Shown here: positions 32,908-43,000 of the stretch, piece after piece
Position numbering within the stretch: position 1 is the first letter of the stretch
Layout of the letters: each line of letters begins with the position of its first letter
From: Anaerolineae bacterium
Lineage (GTDB): Bacteria; Chloroflexota; Anaerolineae; Aggregatilineales; Phototrophicaceae
Assembly (NCBI GenBank): GCA_022841825.1
Contig: JALHQT010000010.1
Span: forward strand, 62,001 to 126,000
Direction: 5' to 3'
Length of the DNA: 64,000 nt
Position numbers and translations under genes: made by a program
Notes under the pieces: model-generated
Database searches by the model: none
The model's input: only the letters and a program-made list of their open reading frames with translations
What the model was told of the DNA's origin: nothing

Positions 32908-34800
32908 TTATTTCTCCATCAGTTCCGTGAGGCGCGCTTTGAGGATGGCGCGCTGGCGCTGATAGGCGTCTTCCGCGATCTCGCCGCGTTCGTGCTGACC
33001 GTCCAGCTCCGCGATCTGCCGCACCAGCCCGTCCATCAGCAGCGGGTCGGCAGCGGCAGGGTGCGCCGTGCTGGCGCTCGCCGTCGCGCGCGTGCTGCGC
33101 CGCCGCCGCCACCACAGATACAGACCCGCGACCAGCAAAATCTCGCCGATGATGACGATCACGATCAGTGGCAGCAGGTTGTTGGAGGTGACGACGCTGT
33201 TATCGCGGCTGCCGGCATCCTGCGCCGCGCCCGACAGCTCGTAGCGCAGCACATCGCCCGCCGCCAGCGTCAGCACGCCGCCGTAGCCGTTCCACTGCGA
33301 TTGTCCGACCGTCTCGGCACCCGTCGCGGGCAGCCTGTCCCCCGTCAGCGTGACGCCCTCCGGGCGGACGAGGATGCGAACAGGACCGCTGACCGCATAA
33401 TTGACCGGCTGCTCGATGATGGCGCTCCCGTCGTAGGGAATCAGGTAGACAACGGCGACGATGTGTTCTGCCCCCGGCAGCACTGGAGCCGTATCCTGGA
33501 TCGCGGTGCCATCCGCTGACGCTGCGAAGCGCGCGCCGCCCTCCGGGAAACCGACGACGACCGCGCCTGGCGGCAGCGGGATGGTCAACGAGATCGGGCG
33601 ACCATCGGCGGTCACCTGCGCGGTCGAAAAGGCGCGGTCACTGTTGTTGCGCAGGGTGAAAAGCTGCGTCACCTCCAGGCTGTCGCCGATGGCGGTCACC
33701 TGCGCCACCATGCCCGTGATGCTGAGGGCGGCGGGGTCTTCCGTTAATTCGTAGATCGTGATGTTCAGGTTGAGCGTGCCGTCGGCGCTGCCCGCGACGG
33801 GCGGATTGAAGAACGAGCGCTCGTTGTGCGTGGCGATTGCCGCGTATTGGAAGGCTGCGCTCATCGGCACATTCTCGAAGACAAACGTGCCGCTGGCGTC
33901 GGCGGTCGTCGTCCGCGTCGATTCGCGCAGATCGGCGTCATAGAAGAACAGGGTGATCGGCAGGTCGGGCGGTACAGGCGCGCCCGCCGTGCCATTGACG
34001 ACCTGACCGCGCACCGTTCCACTCGTCTCCGCCGAGACTTCCGGGGTTTCGGCGGGCTGGGCGGCGCTGATGGGTGTCGTGCCCACGCTCTCGGCGTTCG
34101 CCAACGCCAGCGTGCGGGTGTAGGCGACGACATCGCGGCGTTCGTCGTCGCTCATCTCCTCGACGAAGCTCATCATCTCGCTGCCCTGCCCCTCGGTGAC
34201 GATGGCGTAAAGCGCGTCATCGCTCAGGATGGAGATCGTCTCCAGGTTGACCAGGCTGGGCAGCGCGCCGTCATATTCCACCGCGCGTTCGCCGTCGCCC
34301 GCGCCGCCCAAGCCATGACACTCCACGCAGTGCGTCGCATAGAGTTCGCGCCCGCGCGCCAGGCTGTCCGGCGTGTAATGGAGGGTGTAGGTGTAGAGCG
34401 CGACCGCCCAGCGCTCGTCTTCGCTGAGGGCATTCCGCCAGGGCGGCATCAGCCGCTCCAGGTTGCCGTTGGTGATCGTCGCATACCAATCGCTCGGTCG
34501 CTGCCCGCGCGCTGTCTCGGCGATGCGGAAGTTGCGGGCGTCCTGGACTTCGCCGCTCTGCACCAGCGCGCCATCGCCCGCGCCGGTGATGCCGTGACAA
34601 TCGGTGCAGTTGCGGGCGAAAAGCGCCGCGCCCAGCGCGACATCGGGCGCGGCGAGCGGGAAGCCGCGCTCGGCGACGGTGGGCGTTGGCGGGACCAGCG
34701 TGCTGACGATGCGGGGTTCGCTGCCCAGACCGCTGCACGCGGTGAGGACTGCGAGCAGCAGGAGAGCGGCGAGCGGGTGTAGGCGCGGGAGGTGGCTCAA
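32908..34800 (-). CDS. Diheme cytochrome c lipoprotein with C-terminal anchor
   Basis: 630 residues from TTG 34800 (GGAG seven bases upstream); the longer frame overlaps aroE. Lipobox LAVLTAC with Cys22. Two class-I cytochrome c modules: CTDCHG (Cys65, Cys68, His69; likely Met118 in RLMPPW) and CVECHG (Cys158, Cys161, His162). A beta-sandwich carboxypeptidase-regulatory-like region follows, a long unrecognised beta domain, one helix near the C-terminus (PLIVIVIIGEILLVAGLYLW) and a charged cytoplasmic coiled tail. It should be an electron carrier on the outer face of the membrane, tethered at both ends. Confidence 0.83.
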   Translation of the reverse strand: MSHLPRLHPLAALLLLAVLTACSGLGSEPRIVSTLVPPTPTVAERGFPLAAPDVALGAALFARNCTDCHGITGAGDGALVQSGEVQDARNFRIAETARGQRPSDWYATITNGNLERLMPPWRNALSEDERWAVALYTYTLHYTPDSLARGRELYATHCVECHGLGGAGDGERAVEYDGALPSLVNLETISILSDDALYAIVTEGQGSEMMSFVEEMSDDERRDVVAYTRTLALANAESVGTTPISAAQPAETPEVSAETSGTVRGQVVNGTAGAPVPPDLPITLFFYDADLRESTRTTTADASGTFVFENVPMSAAFQYAAIATHNERSFFNPPVAGSADGTLNLNITIYELTEDPAALSITGMVAQVTAIGDSLEVTQLFTLRNNSDRAFSTAQVTADGRPISLTIPLPPGAVVVGFPEGGARFAASADGTAIQDTAPVLPGAEHIVAVVYLIPYDGSAIIEQPVNYAVSGPVRILVRPEGVTLTGDRLPATGAETVGQSQWNGYGGVLTLAAGDVLRYELSGAAQDAGSRDNSVVTSNNLLPLIVIVIIGEILLVAGLYLWWRRRRSTRATASASTAHPAAADPLLMDGLVRQIAELDGQHERGEIAEDAYQRQRAILKARLTELMEK

Positions 34801-34867
34801 GGGCGGTTGCTCCGGTTGCGAGATGCGTGCCGCCCATGTTACCACGCGGCGCGCGCGCGTGCTGTGT

Positions 34868-35725
34868 TTACGCCTCAAACGCCTTTTCCAGCGCTGCCTT
34901 CATGACGGCTTCCGGCGGCGTCTGCCCCGTCCACATCTGGAAGCCGATCACGCCCTGGTAGACCAGCATCGACAAGCCGTTGAGCGTCGGCAGCCCGCGC
35001 GCCTGTGCCGCCCGCAGAAACGGCGTCTCCGGCGGGTTGGGGATGACATCGCAGACCAGCAGATGCGGCGCGGCGTCGTCCAGCGCCACATCCGGCATGG
35101 CGTCCACGTCGGGATACAAGCCGATGCTGGTCGCGTTGACGAGGATGTCGGCGTCGTGCGGCACGCGGTAGGTCTCCGTCCACACCTTGAAGGCGACCGA
35201 GACTCCGGTGCGCGAATGCAGGTCATCCGCCATCGCCGCCCCGCGCGCCTCGCTGCGGTTGAGCACCTCGATATGCGCCGCGCCCGCCAGCGCCAGCTCG
35301 ACCGCGATGGCGCGCGCCGCCCCGCCCGCGCCGAGCAGCGCCACCCGCTTGCCCGCCGGGTCGATCCCCGCGCCTTCGCGGACGCCGCGCAGGAAGCCCT
35401 TGCCATCGGTGTTCTCGCCGATGAAACGGTCACCCTCACGCCGTACGGTGTTGACCGCGCCGATCATGCGCGCGTCGGGCGCGATGTCGTCCAGCAGTGC
35501 CATGATGGCGACCTTGTGCGGGATGGTCAGGTTGATGCCCCGGAAGCCCATCGCCTTCGCGCCTGCCAGGGCGGTCGGCAGGTTGTCCGGCATGACTTCG
35601 ATGGTCAGGTAGCGCCACTGCAAGCCGAGCGCGTCGAAGGCTGCCTGCTGCATGACACAGGTCGGGTTTTCCGCGACCGGATAGCCAAAGACGCCGGTCA
35701 GATGTTCGAGGTAATTTGTGTTCAT
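34868..35725 (-). CDS. aroE: Shikimate dehydrogenase
   Basis: 285 residues. Substrate lysine in NLTIPHKVAI, Asp in GENTDGKGFLRGV, Rossmann loop LLGAGGAARAIAVELALAGA and NRSEARG for NADP binding. It reduces 3-dehydroshikimate in aromatic amino acid synthesis. No other aro gene is in the window. Typical length. Confidence 0.96.
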   Translation of the reverse strand: MNTNYLEHLTGVFGYPVAENPTCVMQQAAFDALGLQWRYLTIEVMPDNLPTALAGAKAMGFRGINLTIPHKVAIMALLDDIAPDARMIGAVNTVRREGDRFIGENTDGKGFLRGVREGAGIDPAGKRVALLGAGGAARAIAVELALAGAAHIEVLNRSEARGAAMADDLHSRTGVSVAFKVWTETYRVPHDADILVNATSIGLYPDVDAMPDVALDDAAPHLLVCDVIPNPPETPFLRAAQARGLPTLNGLSMLVYQGVIGFQMWTGQTPPEAVMKAALEKAFEA

Positions 35726-35912
35726 GATGAAATCCTTTTGACATCACACAAGGCTGGGCGAATTGTAGAGTCATCGGGTGGGATGAGTCGAATTTGCGCG
35801 TATCCAGCGCAGGCGAGCGGTGGCGTAAACAGGGCATCGGAATGTCGCCCGATTCGCTGGCATCGCCGCGTGCGATAATGGAGATCAACACTATCGAGGA
35901 TGAGGGCACGCC

Positions 35913-37571
35913 ATGTCCGCAATCACACGATTCGCCGCGTTCACCGTCGTCGCGCTGCTGCTGATGCATGCCGCCTCGCTGCCCGCGCAAGACACAGGCG
36001 GGTACACGACCGACGAGGTGATCGCCGCTTACGAAGCCGGGCAGTTCCGAGTGATTCCGACACGCAGCGAAAGGATTTCTCTTAGCCCTGGGGGGACATT
36101 CATTCGAGCCTTAGACGATGGCATTTACCGGATCTCCGATGGCACATATTTGGGAAGGCTCGACACGCCATTATTCAGCAGAAATGATACTTACGTCTAT
36201 GATGAGGGGAACGGCATTTATCGAACGAGTGACTTTCAGCTTGTAGTGCCCGTCCGTAGGGAACGCATATCGCCGGGTTTCTTGACAGGCTACATTCGAT
36301 TCAGCCAGGATGAACAGTATGTGGCGATTGATGGTGCGGGGCGTCTACGCGCACAAGCAGAGTCTCAATCGACGGAAGGCTATGGAGTCTTTCGTCTGAG
36401 TGATGGAGTCCAGCTCATAGAATCGGATAGTCAGACGATCCACTTCAGCCCGAGCAGTCAATATGCTGCGACCGAAGAAGGCATCTTTCTCCTGGAAGAT
36501 GGCTCGCTAATCTGGCGAAATGTGCTTAATCGACGAAACACTGCGACGTTCAGCCAAGACAGTGTTTTCGCCAACACCTACTATGGCATTATTCGGCTGG
36601 CAGATCGGCGCCTTATCACAACAGGATACTATCCTTATGAAGCCTGGTTCAGTCCCGATGGACAATACGTCGTTGATCCAATGACCGGTGTCTATCGACT
36701 CAACGACGGACAGAGACAGTATGAGCTGAGACACGATAGTATTGACTATGTGATGCCGCCTCGCTTTACCAGCGATGGGCGATATGTCGCTTTCCATGAC
36801 CAAAGTGAAACCAGTGAGTCTGGGCGAAAGTTCATTTATCGTGTCGCGGATGGAAGACAACTCTTTGAATTCGAAGCCTACTATGATTTCAGCCCAAATG
36901 GTGCCTTGATTGCGATTGGTGATGATGGCGTTTATCGACTCAGCGATAGAGAAAAGCTATTCGAAATCGAAGGACTGTTGCCAGACTTTTCAGAAGACGG
37001 TCAATTCCTGACGACCTATGCGAATATTTATCGCGTCTCCGATGGCACGCGCCTCATGAGTGTTTCGAATATCCCTGAATTGAGTCCTGATGGGCGCTAT
37101 GTTGCCTTATCGGGCGAGGGGGTATTCACGCTATCCGATGGGAAGCAATTATTTGAAGTGGATGATAGAGAATGGTGGTTAGATTTTACCTACGATAGCA
37201 AATATGTCATGGCTAGAGGGGATGGGGACTCAAGCGTCTATCGAGTCGCAGATGGCACACGCTATCCTGGTGCCGAACTCTTTGATGTTCAACAAGGTAT
37301 TCTGAGAGCTGGCAACTCGGTTCTGGTTGTTGACCCGACCGTGCGAGGACAGCAGTTCGACATGATTTATGTCGTCAGTGACTCCACCGTATATGCTGAA
37401 CCCGATAGCACGAGTGAGCTTCAAGGTTACGTCAACATGTATTCCTACCTGGACATCCTTGACGCAATCGATGGTTGGTACAAGGTGGATACTTATGATG
37501 AAACAGGCTGGGTGCGCGCCGAAGACGTGACGCGCGTCACGTTCCCGCTGGTGGAGCACGCGACTCGATGA
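35913..37571 (+). CDS. Secreted repeat (propeller-like) protein with C-terminal SH3 domain
   Basis: 552 residues. Signal peptide about 1-26 (SLPAQ). Eleven repeats of about 35-50 residues, each with a variant of G-[IV]-[YF]-R-x-S-D-G (for example DGIYRISDGTYL, DGVYRLSDREKL, EGVFTLSDGKQL), separated by FSPDG/FSQD-like turns, suggesting a beta-propeller of unfamiliar type. The last 70 residues form an SH3-like domain (YVVSDSTVYAEPDSTSE; GWYKVDTYDETGWVRAEDV). The centre is much lower in GC than both gene ends and neighbours. Function unknown; extracytoplasmic. Confidence 0.7.
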   Translation: MSAITRFAAFTVVALLLMHAASLPAQDTGGYTTDEVIAAYEAGQFRVIPTRSERISLSPGGTFIRALDDGIYRISDGTYLGRLDTPLFSRNDTYVYDEGNGIYRTSDFQLVVPVRRERISPGFLTGYIRFSQDEQYVAIDGAGRLRAQAESQSTEGYGVFRLSDGVQLIESDSQTIHFSPSSQYAATEEGIFLLEDGSLIWRNVLNRRNTATFSQDSVFANTYYGIIRLADRRLITTGYYPYEAWFSPDGQYVVDPMTGVYRLNDGQRQYELRHDSIDYVMPPRFTSDGRYVAFHDQSETSESGRKFIYRVADGRQLFEFEAYYDFSPNGALIAIGDDGVYRLSDREKLFEIEGLLPDFSEDGQFLTTYANIYRVSDGTRLMSVSNIPELSPDGRYVALSGEGVFTLSDGKQLFEVDDREWWLDFTYDSKYVMARGDGDSSVYRVADGTRYPGAELFDVQQGILRAGNSVLVVDPTVRGQQFDMIYVVSDSTVYAEPDSTSELQGYVNMYSYLDILDAIDGWYKVDTYDETGWVRAEDVTRVTFPLVEHATR

Positions 37572-37581
37572 TGGAAATGAC

Positions 37582-37603
37582 GGGCGCACACATGGGTGCG
37601 CCC
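37582..37603. repeat. Dispersed palindrome (GGGCGCAC stem)
   Basis: GGGCGCAC (37582-37589) and GTGCGCCC (37596-37603) around ACATGG. Confidence 0.8.
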
Positions 37604-37753
37604 GCCACGCCCGCCCTCTTTCACCCCATCTGCACCTTTAACCCTTCACCCCAATCGCGTTAACGCTTGTCGATCTCTATGGTCTCCCTTGCGTCCATCT
37701 GTTATGATGATCCTATTCATCAGATGTATTAAGACGCCGACGGAACTCATTCC

Positions 37754-38635
37754 ATGACCGAACGCCCCCTCATCCTGTTCACCAACGACGACGGCATCGC
37801 CTCGCCTGGTCTGTGGGCTGCTGTCGAAGCCTTCGCGCCATTTGCCGAAGTTCTCGTCTGCGCGCCGCGCCTTCAGCAGAGCGGGATGGGGCGCTCGATG
37901 CCTGTCGCCAGCGAAGGACGCATCCACGCCGAAAAGCGGGCGATCCTCGGCGTCGAAACGACCGTCTACGCGATTGATGGCACGCCTGCCCAAGCGGTCC
38001 AGCACGGCATCATCGAGCTTGCGCCGCGCCCGGTCGATCTGGTCGTCAGCGGCATCAACTACGGCGAAAACGTCGGCAACGGCATCACCATCTCCGGCAC
38101 GGTCGGCGCGGCGCTGGAAGCTGCCAGCTTCGGCATTCCCGCGCTCGCCGTCTCGCAGGTCACTCGCCGCGATCTCCATCTGAGCTATTCTAACGAAGTC
38201 GATTTCGCGCCCGCCGCGTACTTCACACGCAAGTTCGGCGAATGGGCGATGGAGAGCCGTCGCCCCGACGATGTCGATGTCCTGAAGCTGGAGATCCCCT
38301 TGCTGGCGACCCCCGACACGCCCTGGAAGGTCACACGGCTTTCGCGCCGCCGCGTCTACTGGCCCACGCGACCGGAACGCATCGCGCTCCACGACGTAGG
38401 GCGCTTGGGCTACCGCTTCGATTATGATCCCAGCAAGGCGGAACCGGACAGCGATGTCTACTGCGTGCTGCACGAGAAGCAGGTTTCCGTCACGCCGATC
38501 AGCCTCGACATGACCTCGCGCACCGATCTGTTCCGCCTGCGCCAGTTGATCGAAGGTGAGGCGCAGATCGAAGCGCCCAAGCGCGCCAAGCGGGCGAGCC
38601 GCAGCAATGGGGCAGTCGCGGTGGCAGGCGATTAA
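37754..38635 (+). CDS. surE: 5'-nucleotidase SurE
   Basis: 293 residues. LFTNDDGIASPGL holds the metal-binding Asp pair; APRLQQSGMGRS and DGTPAQAVQHGI are family blocks; DLVVSGINYGENVGNGITIS completes the metal site. SurE removes phosphate from nucleoside 5'- and 3'-monophosphates and short polyphosphate. About 35 extra C-terminal residues are Lys/Arg/Ala-rich and probably disordered. Confidence 0.95.
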   Translation: MTERPLILFTNDDGIASPGLWAAVEAFAPFAEVLVCAPRLQQSGMGRSMPVASEGRIHAEKRAILGVETTVYAIDGTPAQAVQHGIIELAPRPVDLVVSGINYGENVGNGITISGTVGAALEAASFGIPALAVSQVTRRDLHLSYSNEVDFAPAAYFTRKFGEWAMESRRPDDVDVLKLEIPLLATPDTPWKVTRLSRRRVYWPTRPERIALHDVGRLGYRFDYDPSKAEPDSDVYCVLHEKQVSVTPISLDMTSRTDLFRLRQLIEGEAQIEAPKRAKRASRSNGAVAVAGD

Positions 38636-38639
38636 GTAG

Positions 38640-38661
38640 GGGCGGACACATGTGTCCGCCC
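38640..38661. repeat. Perfect 22-bp palindrome of the dispersed family
   Basis: GGGCGGACACA followed by its exact complement TGTGTCCGCCC, preceded by GTAG. Confidence 0.85.
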
Positions 38662-38707
38662 GCCATGTCTCCGCCCGCCTATACGGGGAATAAAAACGAC
38701 TGCCTTT

Positions 38708-38939
38708 GATCGATCAAGATCGATAGATGCCCTTGATCCTTTCTCGATCATATCCCAACTTAACCCAAGTAATCCCACGAGCTTGATCGTGATCCGATCT
38801 CGCCCCCCTACGCCCCCCCAACGATCCCGCAAGCGATCGTAAACTCTAGAGGATCTTTCTGAACCGAATATTGATCTGATCTATACCGCGATCAAACCTG
38901 ATAGGGCAGTTTGATTGGGTTTTGCTACTGTTTATGATC
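38708..38939. other. GATC cluster: 15 GATC sites in 232 bp
   Basis: GATC begins at 38708, 38712, 38718, 38735, 38746, 38785, 38791, 38796, 38823, 38835, 38852, 38873, 38878, 38890 and 38936. Many are in the context TTGATC or CGATC. The stretch is AT-richer than its surroundings and contains TATCCCAA (38751-38758). It has no ORF and lies before the response-regulator gene at 39068. Confidence 0.85.
38911..38938 (+). promoter_or_regulatory. Putative promoter for the response regulator
   Basis: TTGATT (38911-38916), 16-base spacer, TATGAT (38933-38938), which overlaps the last GATC. The alternative TATACT at 38958 lacks a -35. Confidence 0.4.
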
Positions 38940-39067
38940 TGTAATGCCATCCTGCGCTATACTGTGTAGACGGGAGGCATGCGCCTGCCGCTCGTTTTTG
39001 CGTCAATCCTGACCGCCAGCCTCCGGGGCAGCGGTAGAACCTTCGAGACGTAGTTCAAGAGGTCGCC

Positions 39068-40000
39068 ATGAGCAAAGGTCGCATACTGGTCGTTGAGGAT
39101 GACTTCGATATTTCCAACATGCTGCGCATCTACTTCGGTGCGCAGGGCTACGAGGTGCAGGTCGCACCGCGTGGCAACGACGCACTGACCATGACGCGCA
39201 AGCAGCTCCCGAACCTGATCATGCTCGACATCATGCTGCCCGACATGAACGGTTACGATGTCTGTCGCGAACTGCGTACCACCACGCGCACCAGCCATAT
39301 CCCGATCATCTTCCTGACGCAGCGCGACGAACGCAGCGACAAGATTCAGGGGTTGGAACTCGGCGCGGACGACTACATCACCAAGCCGTTCGACATCGAA
39401 GAACTCAAGCTGCGCGTCCAGAATGCCATCTCCGCCGCCCAGCGCCAGACGCAGATCGACTCGCGGTCCAACCTGCCCACCGGGCGGCTGATCGAAGATC
39501 AGCTCCGCAACCTGATGCGCACCCGCCGCGACTGGGCATATCTCGACCTCAAGGTCAACTACTTCGATATGTTCACCGATGTCTACGGCTTCGTCGCCGG
39601 AGACGAGGTCATCCGCTTCATGTCGCTGCTGATCGGGGAAGTCATCGACGAGTGCGGCACGTCGGAAGACTACGCCGGGCATCCGGGGCGCGATAACTTC
39701 GTCGTCATCACCCATGGCGAAGATGCCGAATACATGCGCCAGCGGCTCACCCAGCGCTTCAACGACGAAGTCTTGCAGCACTACTCGTTCATCGACCGCG
39801 AGCGCGGCTACCTGCTCGTCCCCGACCCGGTGTATGGCGAGCGCCAGGTGCCGCTGATGTCGCTCTCGATTGGGCTGGTCTCCACCCGCACACATCAGTT
39901 TTCCGACATCCGTGAGATCACAGAACTCGCCGCAGAAGACCGTCGGCGAGGACTCGGTGGCGAAGACACTGGCAGTTCGGGCATCCTGACGGCATGGTGA
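39068..40000 (+). CDS. Response regulator with degenerate GGDEF-like output domain
   Basis: 310 residues. The receiver domain has Asp11/Asp12, phospho-acceptor Asp54 (IMLDIMLPDMNGYD) and Lys106 (YITKPFD). Residues about 140-300 follow the GGDEF fold (DLKVNYFDMFTDVYGFVAGDEVI; LSIGLVS), but the signature reads HPGRDNFVVI, so diguanylate cyclase activity is unlikely. The gene is 45 bases before the giant kinase and probably part of its relay. Confidence 0.85.
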   Translation: MSKGRILVVEDDFDISNMLRIYFGAQGYEVQVAPRGNDALTMTRKQLPNLIMLDIMLPDMNGYDVCRELRTTTRTSHIPIIFLTQRDERSDKIQGLELGADDYITKPFDIEELKLRVQNAISAAQRQTQIDSRSNLPTGRLIEDQLRNLMRTRRDWAYLDLKVNYFDMFTDVYGFVAGDEVIRFMSLLIGEVIDECGTSEDYAGHPGRDNFVVITHGEDAEYMRQRLTQRFNDEVLQHYSFIDRERGYLLVPDPVYGERQVPLMSLSIGLVSTRTHQFSDIREITELAAEDRRRGLGGEDTGSSGILTAW

Positions 40001-40045
40001 TCATCTGACTACCCCGACCACAGGTCATAGACCGAGGACTCTACG

Positions 40046-43000
40046 ATGGCTCCAGGGCTAATCATTTTCCTGCTGGTGGGCGCGTTGGCGCTCCTCGGTT
40101 GGGTCTTCCTGACCATCCGGCAGCGCGCGCACAGCGACTCTGACCCCATCGCCGAGACGCTGCCCAAGCGCGTCATGCGGCTGGCGGGCAAGGGCGATGC
40201 CCTGCTCGTCGCCAGCGAACATGGGCGGCTGCTCCATCTCAACGAGACGGCGTCGGACTGGCTGGAACTGGGCAGCGGTGATCTCAACCTCGAACTGCTG
40301 GCAGAACGCGCCACCCCCAGCGACAGCTTCCTGGAACTGTTCGCGGGCGAGAACCGCGCCACCTTTCAGATCGCCGGGCGCTGGGTTGAAGCCACCTCGC
40401 ACCGCATCCCGGCGGGCAGCGCCGCGCGCACCGTCGTCGTCATGCGCGCGGTCGTCCAGGAGACGCACGAACGTCACCGCTACGATCTCTCTCGCGCACT
40501 CAACATCGTCAACGCCATCGGCGAATCCATCGACGCCAGCCTGAGCATCGAGCAGGTCTTGCAGGCGCTCCTGACGATCACCATCCGTGAAATCCCGGCG
40601 GATGCTGGCGAAATTTCGCTCTTCGACCCGGAAACCAGCATGCTGCTGCCGCGCGGCTGGGTTGGCAACACCAGCTATGTCATCTCGCTGGCAGAAGCGG
40701 GCGGCGCGTACAAACTCGGCGAGGGCATCACCGGCTGGATCGCGCGCCATCGCAAGCCCGCGCTGGTCGGCGACCGCCTCGATCCGACCGCCATCCGCCC
40801 CCTGCTCCCGGAACCGCCCTACCGCAGTTTCATCGGCGTTCCGCTCATCCAGGGCGACCGCCTGATCGGGACGTTTGAGCTGGCGAGCGAGAAACCCAAC
40901 ACCTTTACCCAGAGCGATATCGCCCTGCTGACCGCCCTCTCGGCGGCGTTCGTCACGACCATCCACAACACCACGCTCTACAGCGACCAGTCGCGCCGCA
41001 TGGAAGACTTCGCCGCGCTGCCTTCGATGGCGCTGCGCGGCGGCGGCGATGAGACCGCTGTCTACAAGGCGCTGGTGGAACGCATCGCCCGCCTGATGGA
41101 CGTGCAGATCGCGGGCATCCTGCTGTACGACGACCGCCGCGCGATCCTGATTGCTCAGGAGCCGTTCATCGGCTTGCCCACCACTATCGTCCGCTCCTAC
41201 CGCATCCCCCTGCCGCCAGACAGCGAGCAGCGTGATATCTTCGACAGCGCGCCCTCATGGTCGTCGGCAGATCTGGCGGATGAACCGCTGGCGGTCGCCA
41301 TGAAGCTGGACATCCTGACCAACGCGGCGGGCGTGCGCGACATCCTGCTCGTGCCGATGCTGATCGGCAGCCGCCGCATCGGGATGCTTCAGGTCAGCAA
41401 TCGCAACGCCCCCGGTGGTTTTACCTCGCGCGATGAGCAGAACCTGCGCCTGCTGGCGGCACAGGCGGCGGTCGTCGTCGAAGAGCTGCGCCTGCGCGAA
41501 CAGGACATCCTGCGCGAGAGCGAGATGATGAGCCTGCAAGAGATCACGCAGGCTTTCGGCGCGCTGGCGCACTCCGGCGATGTCTACGTCAATACCAACG
41601 CTCAGGTCGCACGGCTGATGGGCGTGGAAAAATGCGGCATCCTGCTCTTTGATGAGAACGACTCGCGCCTGGTCGCCCAAACGCCGATCTATGGGCTGGA
41701 AGACGAGTTCACCCGGCTCTACCAGATCCCGGTCGAGCCAAACGGCTACCTCTGGCATATGTACCACGAGCAGGACTTCTGGTTCAGCAACGACCTGGCG
41801 GTCGATCCGGTCGCCGTCGGCGCGGGCTTGACCGATCTGGCGGAAGCGGTCGGCGTCAACCGCACCCTGCTTGTCCCGCTGTCGTCCGGCGGGCGGCGCT
41901 TCGGCTTGCTGCAAGTCTCGAACAAGCTGGACGGCGAGGGATTCACGGAAAAGGACGCGCGCCTGCTGGCGATTTTCGCCGCGCAGGTCGCCGCGATGAT
42001 CGAAAACACCCGCCTGTTCCGCGAGGCACAGCGCCGCGCCGACGAAGCGGACTCGATGCGCCACATCGCCGAACTGTCGGGCAAGATCCTCACAGTCGAT
42101 GATCCGTTTGCCCCGGTGCTTGCCGAGCTGATGCGCCTGATGGACAGCAAGTTCGCTTACATGAACGTCATCAATGCGCAGACGGGCGAACTCGTCACCT
42201 ACCCGCGCAACGTCTACGGCGCCATCGACTTCAGCGAACCCATCGCCATCGACAGCTTCAGCCCCGGCTTCGAGCACAGCGTCTTCATGGCGCGGCGCTC
42301 GTTCATGTCCAACGATGTCCTGAACGACAAGCGGGTGCTGCCCGCCTATGCACAGGCGGCGCGGCAGCTCGGCATCGAAAAGGCGGTTGTCGTGACTCTG
42401 GCGGTTGGCAAGACCAGCCTGGGCGAACTCGGCATCTGCAACCGCGAGCGTCCTTACGATGACGATGATGTCCGCGTCCTGGAGACGATTGCCCCACAAA
42501 TCGCCGCCGCGCTCGACCGTCTGCGCCTCTACGACGCGACCGGGCAGAACCTCAGCCGCCGCGTGCGCGAGATGGACGCCATCAGCCGTGTGACGACCGA
42601 GCTGGCGCAAACGCTTGACATGGATACGCTCCTCAATGTCGTCCGCGTGGAGACGCAGCGCGTCACCGAGGCGACCGGCGCGACGCTGGTGCTTTTCGAG
42701 ACGGATGAACATCCTGACCGAGGACTGACGCTCGAACGCCGCCTGGGTGATCTGCAAAGCGACTCCATCGCCGACATCGAGCGCGAAGCTGCCGCGCTTG
42801 GCAGCAGCGCTGTCCTTGTCGAAGACTACAACAGCCAGCAGTCGCTGGCGGCGCACCCCGCCGAGATGCGGTCGGCGGTCGCGGCGTCCATCCTCTACGA
42901 AGACCGGGTCGTCGGCGCGCTTCATCTCTACAGCGAGCAGCCGCGCAGATTCGACGCGCAGGTCGGCGATTTCGTCGTCACGATGGCGGCAAAGGCGTCC

